The notes beneath the pieces are model-generated. The model was not told the DNA's origin, ran no database searches, and was given only the letters and a program-made list of their open reading frames with translations. The position numbers and the translations under genes were made by a program. A stretch of 64,000 nucleotides of DNA from Defluviicoccus sp. (GTDB taxonomy: Bacteria > Pseudomonadota > Alphaproteobacteria > Rhodospirillales > Defluviicoccaceae): contig JARSSM010000017.1 of the NCBI GenBank assembly GCA_029624735.1, positions 1 to 64,000 on the forward strand. Direction: 5' to 3'. The number at the start of each line of letters is the position of its first letter. Position 1 is the first letter of the stretch. Below are positions 8,444-18,719 of this stretch, piece by piece.

Positions 8444-9415
8444 TCACGCCTTTCCGAGCAGCACCGCGATATCCCTCTGGCCGAGCTCGAAATAGCGTTT
8501 TTGCGCCGTTGCGTCCTTGAACGAGATCGTCATGCTCTCGAGGTTCGCCGGGCGCAAGACATGGATTGGTTTCCGATAGTATGTGCGCCCATCGATCTCG
8601 ACCGAGTCCTTGCCCATTGCCGCCAGCATTTGATTAATTAAGGTTGCTTGCGAAAAAATGCGGCGGTTCGGCAACGTGAGCTGGAGGTCGCTCACGAGCA
8701 GATACATGTCGATGCTGTTGAGCGGCAGAGCGAACGGGAAGGCTTTGTAAAGTTTGTCGATCGCTGTGTGATAATCATAGTCTGTAAAGTCGGCGACGAT
8801 GATTTCATCGACCTCAGGATCAGCAAATACCGTGCCCATCGGCGTATTATCGAGGTAGCCGCCCTCGATGTAGTATTCGCCTTCGATCGTCACCGCCTTG
8901 AAGTACGGTATTGTCGTGATCCCGGCAAGGAAAGCATCCATGAAGGAACTGATTGTCGCGTCATCGATCGTCGCCAGGATTTCGTTCACGGCAAAGATGT
9001 GAGGCGCGCGCCGGGTGAGATTGGTGGCCAGGATATCCCAGCGCACAGACTTGAGGTGCGTCGCAAGCAACTGGCGCCGCTCCTGCTCGTCAAGCAGGAG
9101 CGACTTGCGGCAGCTGTCCTTGCTGACCGTAAACAGATGCGAGCCGCTGGGGATCAGCGGCGGCCGTAACCCGAGGAAATTCGAGAAGACCTGAAAGATG
9201 TCCTTGACGCTCAAGCGCATCGTCCGCGTCAATACAGGCGGCAGGTCCTCTTTCTGCCAATCCCAGATCAGATAATCGAGAACGATATTGTTGCCAGAGC
9301 TGGTCGACGCGACATGGACGACGTCGATCCCCTCCTTCTTAAGCCAGACCAGCGCACCACCGGTGTAGAAGCTGCGGTAGCCGCCGCCCGAGGCAACAAA
9401 ACCATACTTCGTCAT
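8444..9415 (-). CDS. Patatin-like acyl hydrolase with altered nucleophile elbow
   Basis: This 323-residue patatin-fold protein has the oxyanion glycines GGGYRS near the N-terminus, a nucleophile segment ASTSSGNN and a GGYLDNTP segment where patatins place the catalytic Asp (usually DGG or DGA, here GGYLDN). The elbow reads S-T-S-S-G instead of G-x-S-x-G. Patatins hydrolyse acyl ester bonds of lipids. No signal peptide is visible, so it is probably cytoplasmic. ATG 9415 follows AAGGAGG. Its place inside a PHA/acyl-CoA locus suggests a role in lipid or polymer turnover, but that is inference. Confidence 0.7.
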   Translation of the reverse strand: MTKYGFVASGGGYRSFYTGGALVWLKKEGIDVVHVASTSSGNNIVLDYLIWDWQKEDLPPVLTRTMRLSVKDIFQVFSNFLGLRPPLIPSGSHLFTVSKDSCRKSLLLDEQERRQLLATHLKSVRWDILATNLTRRAPHIFAVNEILATIDDATISSFMDAFLAGITTIPYFKAVTIEGEYYIEGGYLDNTPMGTVFADPEVDEIIVADFTDYDYHTAIDKLYKAFPFALPLNSIDMYLLVSDLQLTLPNRRIFSQATLINQMLAAMGKDSVEIDGRTYYRKPIHVLRPANLESMTISFKDATAQKRYFELGQRDIAVLLGKA

Positions 9416-9846
9416 GCCTGCGCCCTCCTTATTGATCCGGCCTCTGCCGCCAGTGTGCCCCGCCCGGCACTGGAGGGGAACCCGAAACGGAACCGGCGAT
9501 GGCGAAACTCACGGCTTCTGAAGCAACGCCCTCTTCCCTCGCTGGCCGTTCTTTGTGAGAATGCGCCGCTTCAGAAAGAGAACCGCCAAGACGGCGCAAG
9601 GGAGAGCGTTGACCAGCCGACCAGCGCGCGAGCCAAACTCCCCCTCGATGGGGAGTTGAACGAGGGCCGTGAGCGCATACCGTGTGCAAGGAGCAGTGGA
9701 CCGCGGGACAGCCCGGTCAGGCCGCAGGCCGGACCGGACGGACGCTCGTGCGCCACTTGAAGACGGCGAAACCGCGGCTCCGACCTCCTGCGCCATGGCG
9801 CCTCTCTTAAGACAATGATGATCCGGATGCAGAAAGGGAGAAAACA
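9416..9846. other. Intergenic region between divergent genes
   Basis: About 430 nt between the patatin-like and acyl-CoA synthetase genes. It must hold both promoters. I see no convincing gene. The only clear structure is a perfect hairpin, AACTCCCC/GGGGAGTT with a 6-nt loop, at 9636-9657. Confidence 0.55.
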
Positions 9847-11538
<1,692 letters not shown>

Positions 11539-11562
11539 TCCTGGCCGGCACTGATCCTGAAA

Positions 11563-11591
11563 GGGCGGCGTCTTCCCTGAAGGCGCCGCCC
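11563..11591. terminator. Bidirectional hairpin between convergent genes
   Basis: GGGCGGCG (11563-11570) pairs with CGCCGCCC (11584-11591), and an inner CTTC/GAAG stem extends it. It lies between the acyl-CoA synthetase and the stress-protein gene, which converge. Only a weak T-rich tail follows. Confidence 0.6.
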
Positions 11592-11633
11592 CGTCTTGTC
11601 TGCGCGTTCGGCCGGCTCTGGTTCCGTCGCCGC

Positions 11634-12278
11634 TTAAGTGCGGGCCTTGGGCAGGAACGGATCGGGCTCGAGATCGGCAAACGGGTCGTGAGCCGGCGTT
11701 GTGCTCGCTGGCAGGGCGTGTACGTGCACATCGGCGGCCTGATGCTTATTGAGTACCTCGCAGGCGCGCGTTTCGTGGACGGCGTCGCGCGTCCGCACCC
11801 ACAAGAGCACCCCCCCCTTAGCCAGTTGACTCTCAAGGCTCGACGCTCGCTCGCGGCCCAGCATCCGCGCAATCAGCGAACCGACTCCGGCACCACCAGC
11901 TCCGGCGGCAATGGCGCCAATGATGGCCGCGGCAAGCGTGCCACCGGAGGCGACAATGGTGCCGACGGCGGCGAGTGCGCCGACGTAGCCCAGGCCGGAG
12001 ATGGTGAAGGTCTTTGCCTCCGTCAGCGAGTCAGGGTTGACGAAGGCCGCCCGCGGCACCGCCGGGTCGTCCTCCAGCTCACTGACCTTCCTGTAAATGT
12101 GGCCAAGCTTCTGCTCGACCGTTTTCTCGCCGGCGAGCAGGCTGATCTCCGAGCGGTCGAAGCCATGCGCCAGGAGATCATCAACGGCCGCCTGCAGGTT
12201 CTGCCAATGGTGAAAAACGCCCACGGCCTCGCGCACCATCACGGTTCCGGCCGCTGCACCATCAACGTCATCGCTCAT
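11634..12278 (-). CDS. YflT-like general stress protein with glycine-rich membrane segment
   Basis: This 214-residue protein starts with an alpha/beta domain (residues about 15-55: VFHHWQNLQAAVDDLLAHGF, then ISLLAGE) like that of heat-induced YflT / GSP17M proteins. A Gly/Ala-rich hydrophobic segment follows at about 95-140 (GLGYVGALAAVGTIVASGG and a second stretch), likely a membrane hairpin. A second alpha/beta region ends with an Asp/Pro-rich tail. ATG 12278 follows an excellent GAGGAGGAGGAGGGA site. It appears to be a single gene. The molecular function of this family is not established; a stress role is inferred from homologues. Confidence 0.65.
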   Translation of the reverse strand: MSDDVDGAAAGTVMVREAVGVFHHWQNLQAAVDDLLAHGFDRSEISLLAGEKTVEQKLGHIYRKVSELEDDPAVPRAAFVNPDSLTEAKTFTISGLGYVGALAAVGTIVASGGTLAAAIIGAIAAGAGGAGVGSLIARMLGRERASSLESQLAKGGVLLWVRTRDAVHETRACEVLNKHQAADVHVHALPASTTPAHDPFADLEPDPFLPKART

Positions 12279-12477
12279 CGGTCCCTCCTCCTCCTCTTGA
12301 TGCCGCCCTCTTCTTGATGCCGCCGCAGGGAGCCTTGGCTCGACACCCCGCTTTTCGCTTATCGCGTTCTCGGATCATGACCGAGCGCAACCGTAATTTC
12401 CAGCGCCTTCAGCACCAGCGCAAACCGCTCCGGCACACTCTCCGGAGCGTCAGAGCGGCTGGCGTCGCCCGCTCCCT

Positions 12478-12927
12478 TCAGGTGTCAAACCGCGGTGGCA
12501 GCAGACCGTCTCCACCGGCATCGCGCACACCAACAAGGAAGCGGCCGAACGCCCGGTCGGCATAGCGAATGTGCTCGACCAGCCAATGGCGCAAGTGCGC
12601 GAGCGTCTCGGCCGTCAGATCCTCGGCACCAGCATCGCAGGCGTCCCGCAACGCATCGATCCGTTCGACCGTCTCCTCATGCTGTGCCACATGCGCAGCA
12701 AAGCGCTCGTAGCCGTAAAGCCGCATGAGCGCCTCTTCGGAGGCGAAGTGCATCTTGGTAAAATCGACGAGCTGGTCGAGGGTGGCGGCGAGCGCCAATT
12801 GATCGGCCCCGGCGCCGAGCTGGGTGGCGAAGCGGTCGAGCAGATCCAGCTGAAGCGTGTGCTCCCGATCGACCTCCGCCAAGCCGATCGCGAAACCGCC
12901 CTCGCTCTTCGGTTCAGGTGTCGTCAA
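12478..12927 (-). CDS. Bacteriohemerythrin
   Basis: This 149-residue four-helix hemerythrin has the di-iron ligands DREH (His23), HFASEE (His and Glu), HVAQHEE (His) and HWLVEHIRYAD (His/Asp). These match the bacterial single-domain hemerythrin pattern. It binds O2 reversibly and is thought to deliver or buffer oxygen, or to sense it. No signalling domain is attached. It is transcribed away from mmcB. The 200-nt gap to the upstream stress-protein gene on the same strand contains only a short direct repeat (TCTTGATGCCGCC at 12297-12309 and again at 12314-12326). Confidence 0.85.
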   Translation of the reverse strand: MTTPEPKSEGGFAIGLAEVDREHTLQLDLLDRFATQLGAGADQLALAATLDQLVDFTKMHFASEEALMRLYGYERFAAHVAQHEETVERIDALRDACDAGAEDLTAETLAHLRHWLVEHIRYADRAFGRFLVGVRDAGGDGLLPPRFDT

Positions 12928-13078
12928 GCGTGACCTCCCCGTTCGCGTTTACCGCCGCTCATGGCGCCATTGGGCACGGTGAAACTGTGGCAGAAGGCGC
13001 GGCCGCCTGCAACAGACGCTCCGCTGCGGGCAATGGTTGCAAGGCCGCCCGGACCGCGCTAGAAACGAGGAAGCGCGG

Positions 13079-13093
13079 GAACACAAGATGAAC
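13079..13093 (+). promoter_or_regulatory. LexA (SOS) box overlapping the mmcB start
   Basis: GAACACAAGATGAAC is an exact GAAC-N7-GAAC direct repeat, the LexA operator form of alphaproteobacteria. It covers the mmcB start codon (13088-13090). mmcB is a known SOS gene in Caulobacter, which strengthens the call. Confidence 0.75.
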
Positions 13094-13564
13094 GCAGAAG
13101 GACGACCGACTTGCGCCGCGGCCCCTCTCATCGACCGCGGCCCGCAGCGCGGGACTGCCAAGCTCCTGATCGAACTGGGCTATCGGGTTCTGCGCGAGTT
13201 TCCGCTCGCCAACGGCCGCCGGGCTGACGTGATCGGCCTCGATGACCGGGCTGGGTTCGTGATCGCCGAGGTAAAGTCTTCGCTCGCCGATTACCGGTCC
13301 GACGGCAAGTGGCCCGATTACGTCGGCTTTTGCGATCACTTCTACTTCGCCGTCGGTCCTGACTTTCCGGTCGACGTTCTGCCGGCCGAGGTCGGGATCA
13401 TCATTGCCGACGGCTATGCCGGAACGGTGCTGCGGCCCGCCCCTTTGCGGGCGCTGGCGGCGGCGCGGCGCAAGGCAATGCTGGTGCGTTTCGCTCGGAC
13501 GGCGTCATCGCGCCTCGTAGCCGTCACCGATGAAGCGCTCCTGGCAGCGGAACCGGCACCTTGA
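13088..13564 (+). CDS. mmcB: MmcB-family DNA repair protein
   Basis: This 158-residue protein matches the alphaproteobacterial MmcB family, linked to mitomycin C resistance in Caulobacter. The core has a PD-(D/E)xK-like pattern: GRRADVIGL (Asp), then FVIAEVKSSLADYRSDGKWPDY (E-x-K), so nuclease activity on damaged DNA is plausible. ATG 13088 is chosen because family homology begins soon after and a GAGGAAG precedes it; an upstream ATG at 13037 would add 17 charged residues. The LexA box overlaps the start, so SOS induction is expected. It converges on the YgjP-like gene with 24 nt between stops. Confidence 0.82.
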   Translation: MNAEGRPTCAAAPLIDRGPQRGTAKLLIELGYRVLREFPLANGRRADVIGLDDRAGFVIAEVKSSLADYRSDGKWPDYVGFCDHFYFAVGPDFPVDVLPAEVGIIIADGYAGTVLRPAPLRALAAARRKAMLVRFARTASSRLVAVTDEALLAAEPAP

Positions 13565-13588
13565 TTGCCCGCGCCAACCATGACCGCA

Positions 13589-14314
13589 TCAGCCGTAGCG
13601 GTGAAGCTCGGAGCCGTTTTGGCGCAACCACGAACGCGCGGTGTCTGGATCGGCGATCAAGCTGGCAACGAGGCGGTGAAAGCGCTGGCCGTGGTTGCGC
13701 TCGCGCAGGTGAGCGACTTCGTGCGCGGCGACATAATCCAGCACCGTCCATGGCGCCATCACCAGCCGCCAGGAGAAGGCGAGGTTGCCTGAAGGCCCGC
13801 ACGAACCCCAGCGTGTGACGCCATCGCGAATGCTGATCCTCCCGTAGGCCAGGTTCAGGCTCCGGGCATGGCAGGCCACCTGCGCACTCAGGTGGCGCCG
13901 CGCCTCGCAACGGAAGAACAGCGCGGTCCGCCGCGGCAGGTCGGCGAGCGGGCCGCCGATCTCGATCACGCCGGCTGCGAGGCGGACGTCGGCCGGACCG
14001 TCCGGACGATGGCAGATCCGGTGCGGTTCGCCCAGGAACGGCACATGGGCGGCATCGGCAAACGGCACCCGTGCCGGCCGCGCCGATAGCTGGCACTGCA
14101 CCCAGTCGTGGTGGCGATCGGCCGTCTCCAGCGCCGTCTGCACCCCGAAGGCCGGCGGCAGGGTGACGATGATACGCCGCTCATGCACGGCAAGGCGCAG
14201 CCGGATGCGGCGTGCACGCGGATGCCAGCGCACCGTCAGCGGCAGCGGTGCACCATCGCGCTGCCAGACGATGGTTCGTTCGCGCACACCGCCCCGTCCA
14301 TCGCCGGCCGGCAT
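13589..14314 (-). CDS. YgjP-like zinc metallopeptidase (DUF45)
   Basis: This 241-residue protein has the zinc-binding HEVAH motif within YVAAHEVAHLRERNHGQRFH, plus the conserved RWGSC and LAFSWRL segments of the YgjP/WLM metallopeptidase family. The His after NHGQRF is the likely third ligand. No signal peptide is seen, so it is cytoplasmic. The start lies 2 nt after the stop of the DapA-like gene, so it is the third gene of a ycgN-dapA-like-ygjP operon. The natural substrate of the family is not well defined. Confidence 0.82.
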   Translation of the reverse strand: MPAGDGRGGVRERTIVWQRDGAPLPLTVRWHPRARRIRLRLAVHERRIIVTLPPAFGVQTALETADRHHDWVQCQLSARPARVPFADAAHVPFLGEPHRICHRPDGPADVRLAAGVIEIGGPLADLPRRTALFFRCEARRHLSAQVACHARSLNLAYGRISIRDGVTRWGSCGPSGNLAFSWRLVMAPWTVLDYVAAHEVAHLRERNHGQRFHRLVASLIADPDTARSWLRQNGSELHRYG

Positions 14315-14316
14315 CG

Positions 14317-15282
14317 TCAGAGCCAGGGCGCCGGCACAAAACCGAGCCGATGCAGCGCCGATTCCAGTGCGGCGGCGTCTTGCGGCGTCAGGCTCACCAG
14401 CGGCGGACGAATGTTGCGCCAGTGCGGCCGGCCGCTGTGGCGCACCATCAGCGCCTTCAACGCCGCCGTCATCGGGTAGACGGTAACGGCGGCACGCACG
14501 GCGTCGAGCCGCTCCTGGCTGCGGACCGCCGCCTCCCGCTCGCCACGCCGCCAGCTCTCAACGACGTCCGCGGCCAGATGCCCGGCGATGTTGCAGCAGG
14601 CGGTGATGCACCCCGCCCCACCGTTCTCCAACAGGCCGAACAGGAAAGCGTCGGAGCCCGTCAGGACCGAGAGCTGCGGGAACCGGCGCGCGGTTTCAAC
14701 CATGCCGGCGCCGTCGCCGGAGCTGTCCTTGATGCCGGCTATGGTGCCGGGATAGTGCTTGAGCAGCCGCTCGATCAGCGCCGGTCCGAGTGCAACACCT
14801 GACATCTGCGGGAAATGGTAGAGGCAGATCCGGAGGCGCGCGTCGCCGACTCTCTCGATCACCTGCGCGTAGGCGGCAAAGATGCCGTCGTCGCTGACAT
14901 TCTTGTAGTAGAACGGCGGCAGCATCAGGACCGCGCCAGCACCGATCTCGATCGCCTTCAGGGTTAGCCGCACTGTATCCGGCACGGCGCAGGTGCCGGT
15001 TCCGGGCAACAGCGCACTCCCGGGGAGGCCGCCCTCCGCCAGCGCGTCCAGTAGCCGCAGGCGCTCATCGACGGAGAACGAGTTGGCCTCGCCCGTCGTC
15101 CCCAGCACCGAGAGGCCAGTGCACCCGCTGCCCAGAAGCCAGCGGCAGTGGCGGATCAGGAGTTCGTGATCCGGTGCGAGCAGGTCGTCAAGCGGGGTGA
15201 GTACGGCCGCCAGCACGCCGCTCAAAGGCGCTGTCCGGCCGGCGGCGGGAGCATTTCGGATCACAGGGGCTTCCTTCATCAA
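14317..15282 (-). CDS. DapA-family lyase (dihydrodipicolinate synthase-like)
   Basis: This 321-residue TIM-barrel aldolase of the NAL/DHDPS family has GTTGEANS (pyruvate-binding), LYHFPQMSG (catalytic Tyr) and GIKDSSGD (Schiff-base Lys). DHDPS-like aldolases use pyruvate or a related keto acid. An Arg equivalent to the ASA-binding Arg of true DapA is not obvious, and there are no lysine-pathway genes here, so a different aldol reaction is likely. Its ATG overlaps the ycgN stop (ATGA), indicating translational coupling. Confidence 0.78.
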   Translation of the reverse strand: MMKEAPVIRNAPAAGRTAPLSGVLAAVLTPLDDLLAPDHELLIRHCRWLLGSGCTGLSVLGTTGEANSFSVDERLRLLDALAEGGLPGSALLPGTGTCAVPDTVRLTLKAIEIGAGAVLMLPPFYYKNVSDDGIFAAYAQVIERVGDARLRICLYHFPQMSGVALGPALIERLLKHYPGTIAGIKDSSGDGAGMVETARRFPQLSVLTGSDAFLFGLLENGGAGCITACCNIAGHLAADVVESWRRGEREAAVRSQERLDAVRAAVTVYPMTAALKALMVRHSGRPHWRNIRPPLVSLTPQDAAALESALHRLGFVPAPWL

Positions 15283-15734
15283 GCCGGCCAGCTTACGATA
15301 TGATGCTCAAGCCGCTGGCGGCGCTTGGGCGGCACGGCGCGACCGCGCGCCGAAATTCCCTGAGTGTGTACAAGCTCCGGGTCACCCGACACGAGCGGAT
15401 GCCACCATGGCAGATCCCTCCCTTGCGCCAGCAGCCGGTAGGCGCAGGTGGAGGGCAGCCAGGTGAAAGCCCGCACGCTCGACGGCGTAAGCTGTTCGCA
15501 GTTGGGTACATGGCGCCTGCGCTCGCCATAGTGGCGGCAGCGACAGGTGCCGATATCGAGCAGCCGACAGGCAACATCGGTGAATTCGATCAAGGCCGTT
15601 TCGGCGTGCTCGATCTTCTCCAGGCAGCACTTGCCGCAGCCGTCGCAAAGCGATTCCCACTCGGCCGCGCTCATCTCTTCGAGTCTGAGGCGTTTCCAGA
15701 ACGGCTCCGGCGGCTCGGCCGGCCCTGCGGACAT
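15279..15734 (-). CDS. YcgN-family cysteine-cluster protein (UPF0260)
   Basis: This 151-residue protein has a conserved cysteine set: CDGCGKCC, then CRLLDIGTCRCRHY, a Cys in VPNCEQL and another in PSTCAYR. This is the pattern of the YcgN/UPF0260 family, probably a metal-binding fold. WWHPLVSG near the C-terminus is also a family feature. ATG 15734 is preferred; a TTG ten codons upstream is the other option. Function is unknown. It is the first gene of a three-gene operon with the DapA-like and YgjP-like genes. Confidence 0.83.
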   Translation of the reverse strand: MSAGPAEPPEPFWKRLRLEEMSAAEWESLCDGCGKCCLEKIEHAETALIEFTDVACRLLDIGTCRCRHYGERRRHVPNCEQLTPSSVRAFTWLPSTCAYRLLAQGRDLPWWHPLVSGDPELVHTQGISARGRAVPPKRRQRLEHHIVSWPA

Positions 15735-15841
15735 CGTTTCCGTCACGATCGGGACACTCTGCAAAGTGCACGCGATCCTTTCTCTTGCGTGGCGGAACGG
15801 AGGTCAACAGGAGTTTTGCCGGCCGCAGCCAAGGCGCGCAC

Positions 15842-17170
15842 TCAGGCTTCGCGGTCGATCAGGTGCATGAAGGAGCCGGCAACGCTGCCATTGACGCGCC
15901 CGGCTGTCCCCATCGGCGTGCCGGCCGCATCGGCGCAGGCGAACAGGGCCGGACCTGCGCCTTCGCTGCACACGGTCGCGTAATGGAATTCGTGGCCGCG
16001 GAACGCCGTTCCGGCCGCTCCCAGCCGTGTCGCTGCCAGGAGCCTGGCATGGCGATAGCCGAGCTGGAGGCGGCGCTCGGCGAAGGAGGTTACGAGCGGC
16101 AACAGCCCTGCCATCGCGTGGGTGCAGATTCCAGCGTCGATCAGCCCCTCGCCCAGGACCATGTAGCCGCCGCATTCGCCAAACACGCATGCACCGCGCG
16201 CCGCCGCCGCCCGCAGGCCTTGGAGAAAGCGCGCATTGCCGGCGAGCAGCCCTGCGTGCAGCTCCGGATAGCCGCCCGGCAGATACACCGCATCGGCGTC
16301 CGCGGCCGGCGGCTCGTCCGCCAGCGGCGAGAACGAAACGATCTCGGCGCCGGCAGCGCGCCATCCTTGGAGCGTCAGCGGATAGGCGAAGGCGAAGGCG
16401 GCATCTTGCGCCACCGCAATCTTCTGCCCAAGGACGGGAATCGGCCCGCCGCCGGCCGGAAGCAGGTCGCCGCCTGCGGCCGGTCCCGGTCGGGCCAGCG
16501 CCACCAGGGCGTCCGTTTCCAGATGCTCCGCCATCAGCGCGGCGGCACGATCGAGAAATGCATCCAGATCCGGGTGCTCACCCGCCTGCACGAGGCCCAA
16601 ATGACGCTCCGGCAGGCCGAGCCCGTCGAGCCGCGGCAGGGCGCCCAGAATCGGCATCGCCGGCAGGACTTCAGCGCAGGCTTCGCTGAGGATCGTCGCG
16701 TGCCGGGCGCTGCCAACCCGGTTGAAGATCACGCCCGCCACGTCGACGTCCGCCCGGTGGCTCGCGAAGCCGCGCACCACGGCCGCTGCCGAGGCCGCTT
16801 GCGCCCGCACGTCCACGACGAGGATCACCGGCCAGCCAAGCGCCGCCGCGACATCGGCGGTCGAGCCCGCCGTTGCGGTCGCGCCATCAAACAGGCCCAT
16901 GACGCCTTCGCAGATGATCAGGCTGGCATCTGCGCTCAGGGCGGCAACGGCATGCGCGAGTGTCGCAGGCCGCATCGCCCACGGATCGAGATTGAGGCAA
17001 GGCCTGCCGCTGGCGGCGGCATGGAAGGCAGGGTCGATGTAATCGGGTCCGACCTTGGCCGAGGCGACCGCCGCGCCCCTCCGGGCGAGGAGCCGCAACA
17101 GGCCCAAGGTGAGGCAGGTCTTGCCGCTGCCCGAAGCCGGTGCGGCAATGATGAGGCCAGCCGCGCCCAC
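15842..17170 (-). CDS. cobB: Cobyrinic acid a,c-diamide synthase (CbiA/CobB)
   Basis: This 442-residue enzyme amidates the a and c carboxylates of cobyrinate with glutamine and ATP. The N-terminal ATPase has a modified Walker A, APASGSGKT, and KVGPDYIDP. The C-terminal class I glutaminase has its nucleophile in GECGGYMVLG and a His in GHEFHYA. With cbiX, cbiD and cbiG nearby, the substrate is probably Co(II)-cobyrinate, as for CbiA. The start is GTG 17170 behind AGGGGAA, 15 nt after the SCO gene stop, so it is read with the SCO/SafE genes rather than with the main cob cluster. Confidence 0.9.
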   Translation of the reverse strand: MGAAGLIIAAPASGSGKTCLTLGLLRLLARRGAAVASAKVGPDYIDPAFHAAASGRPCLNLDPWAMRPATLAHAVAALSADASLIICEGVMGLFDGATATAGSTADVAAALGWPVILVVDVRAQAASAAAVVRGFASHRADVDVAGVIFNRVGSARHATILSEACAEVLPAMPILGALPRLDGLGLPERHLGLVQAGEHPDLDAFLDRAAALMAEHLETDALVALARPGPAAGGDLLPAGGGPIPVLGQKIAVAQDAAFAFAYPLTLQGWRAAGAEIVSFSPLADEPPAADADAVYLPGGYPELHAGLLAGNARFLQGLRAAAARGACVFGECGGYMVLGEGLIDAGICTHAMAGLLPLVTSFAERRLQLGYRHARLLAATRLGAAGTAFRGHEFHYATVCSEGAGPALFACADAAGTPMGTAGRVNGSVAGSFMHLIDREA

Positions 17171-17185
17171 GCCGGTTCCCCTGGC

Positions 17186-17851
17186 CTAGAGGATCTTGTT
17201 CAGCCGCTCGGCCATCGCTTCTGGAGTCGTGTCGTGGCGGAAGAACTGCACGAACGTTCCATCCGGCGCCATCAGGTAGGTAAACGCGCTGTGATCGACA
17301 AGGTAGCCTTCGGCGGCACCGTTCTCGCTCTGCACCTTGGCGTAATAGACGCGGAAGGCGGCAGCAGCGGCCTTCACCTGTTCCGGCGTCCCGGTGAGGC
17401 CGATCAGGCGCGGATCGAAGGCGGCGACGTAGTCGCGCATCTTCTCGACCGTGTCACGTTCGGGATCAATCGTGACCAGCACCGGCTGAATCATTTCCGC
17501 TTTCGCTCCCAAGATCTGCAGTGCTTCGAAATTGCGCTGCAACGACAACGGGCAGACGTCAGGACAGTAGATGTAGCCGAAATAGATCAACATGTAGCGG
17601 CCGCGGAAGTCGGCATCGGTTACGGTGCGGCCGGTTTGATCGGTGAGCGTGAACGGGCCACCGAGCGAGCCCAGCGTCGCCTGGCCAAGGCTCGCCTGCT
17701 GCGGTGCCGGGCTTAAGAAATGGCCGACCGCAAGCACGCCCACGAGCCCGATCAGCAAGAGCGCGGCAACGGTGGCAAGACCGCGGCTGACCTTGGGAGT
17801 GCGCCATTGCCGTCCGTTGCTCCTGGCTTTGCCACCGTTAACCTTCGCCAT
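17186..17851 (-). CDS. SCO1/SenC-family copper chaperone
   Basis: This 221-residue protein has one N-terminal membrane anchor (GLATVAALLLIGLVGVLAVG, about residues 24-43) and a periplasmic thioredoxin-like SCO domain. The copper-binding motif is YCPDVCP with a distal His in DHSAF. SCO proteins load Cu into the CuA site of cytochrome oxidase or act as thiol oxidoreductases. ATG 17851 follows AGAGGGA; an in-frame ATG eight codons upstream would reach the SafE-like gene. That gene precedes it by 24 nt, an arrangement often seen near respiratory oxidase assembly genes. Confidence 0.87.
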   Translation of the reverse strand: MAKVNGGKARSNGRQWRTPKVSRGLATVAALLLIGLVGVLAVGHFLSPAPQQASLGQATLGSLGGPFTLTDQTGRTVTDADFRGRYMLIYFGYIYCPDVCPLSLQRNFEALQILGAKAEMIQPVLVTIDPERDTVEKMRDYVAAFDPRLIGLTGTPEQVKAAAAAFRVYYAKVQSENGAAEGYLVDHSAFTYLMAPDGTFVQFFRHDTTPEAMAERLNKIL

Positions 17852-17875
17852 CGAAGTCCCTCTTCCGGATCGCAC

Positions 17876-18649
17876 TCAGGCCAGCGTACGCCAGGCAAAA
17901 TAGGACAGCGCGGCGGCGTTCAGCAGCATCAGGACCGGCATCACGGCCCGGCTTGCCTGCATGAAACGGCCGGCGGCGACGTGGCCGGCAATACCGACGA
18001 GCACCAGCGCCGGCACAGTGCCAAGGGCGAACGCCAGCATGGCGAACGCTCCCGCGAGGGGTCCACCGCTCGATGCGGCTGCAGCCAGCGCGCCGTACAG
18101 AAGCCCGCACGGCAGGAACCCAAGCGCTACGCCCAAGAGATAGCCACGCCAGCCGACGGGCCGCGCGAACAACGGCCGCACCAGCGGGCTGCCGTAACGC
18201 GACCATAGGCCGCCGCCATCGGACCCGCCCGACCATGGCAGGCGTACGGCCAGTTGATGCAGCGCGTAGGTGGCGAAGAACAGCGCCGCCAGCAACAGCA
18301 GTGCCGCCGACAACCACTTCAGGCCCGTTGCAGCGATCATGCCATCCGCGATCAGCGCGGCCAGCGCGCCTAAGAGCGCGTACGTCGTCGCCCGGCCCAG
18401 ATGATACGGCACCAGCGCCGCGCCGGCGAGCCGGTGCCATTCCCGCATCTCCCTGGCCGGTACCGCCTCCAACCGCGCCACCGTTTGCGACAGCACGAAC
18501 GGCCCGCACATGCCGGCGCAATGGGTCAGGCCGCCGAGTAGTCCCGCCAGCAAGAGGCTGGTCAAGAGGCCGCCATGGGCGACCACCACCGTCTGACAGT
18601 GAGCCAGCGCCGCGCTCAACAACCCCTGTGCCAGCGAACTTGCGTCCAC
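17876..18649 (-). CDS. SafE/UreH-like membrane protein (COG2836)
   Basis: This roughly 257-residue membrane protein has about six to seven hydrophobic segments in two repeats. Each repeat starts with a Cys-containing motif: GGLTHCAGMCGP and LGFLPCGLLYG. This is the pattern of the sulfite exporter TauE/SafE or UreH-like group that often accompanies copper and cytochrome oxidase maturation genes. The SCO1-like gene next door fits that role. The start is uncertain: GTG 18649 is used, and TTG 18679 would add ten residues. No strong ribosome site is seen for either. Confidence 0.72.
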   Translation of the reverse strand: MDASSLAQGLLSAALAHCQTVVVAHGGLLTSLLLAGLLGGLTHCAGMCGPFVLSQTVARLEAVPAREMREWHRLAGAALVPYHLGRATTYALLGALAALIADGMIAATGLKWLSAALLLLAALFFATYALHQLAVRLPWSGGSDGGGLWSRYGSPLVRPLFARPVGWRGYLLGVALGFLPCGLLYGALAAAASSGGPLAGAFAMLAFALGTVPALVLVGIAGHVAAGRFMQASRAVMPVLMLLNAAALSYFAWRTLA

Positions 18650-18719
18650 GTTTGAAGGCGTCCGGTTATTGCACTGCAAAAAGGTTTTCTTACCCTAGCA
18701 GATCGGCCACCCTGGGGGG

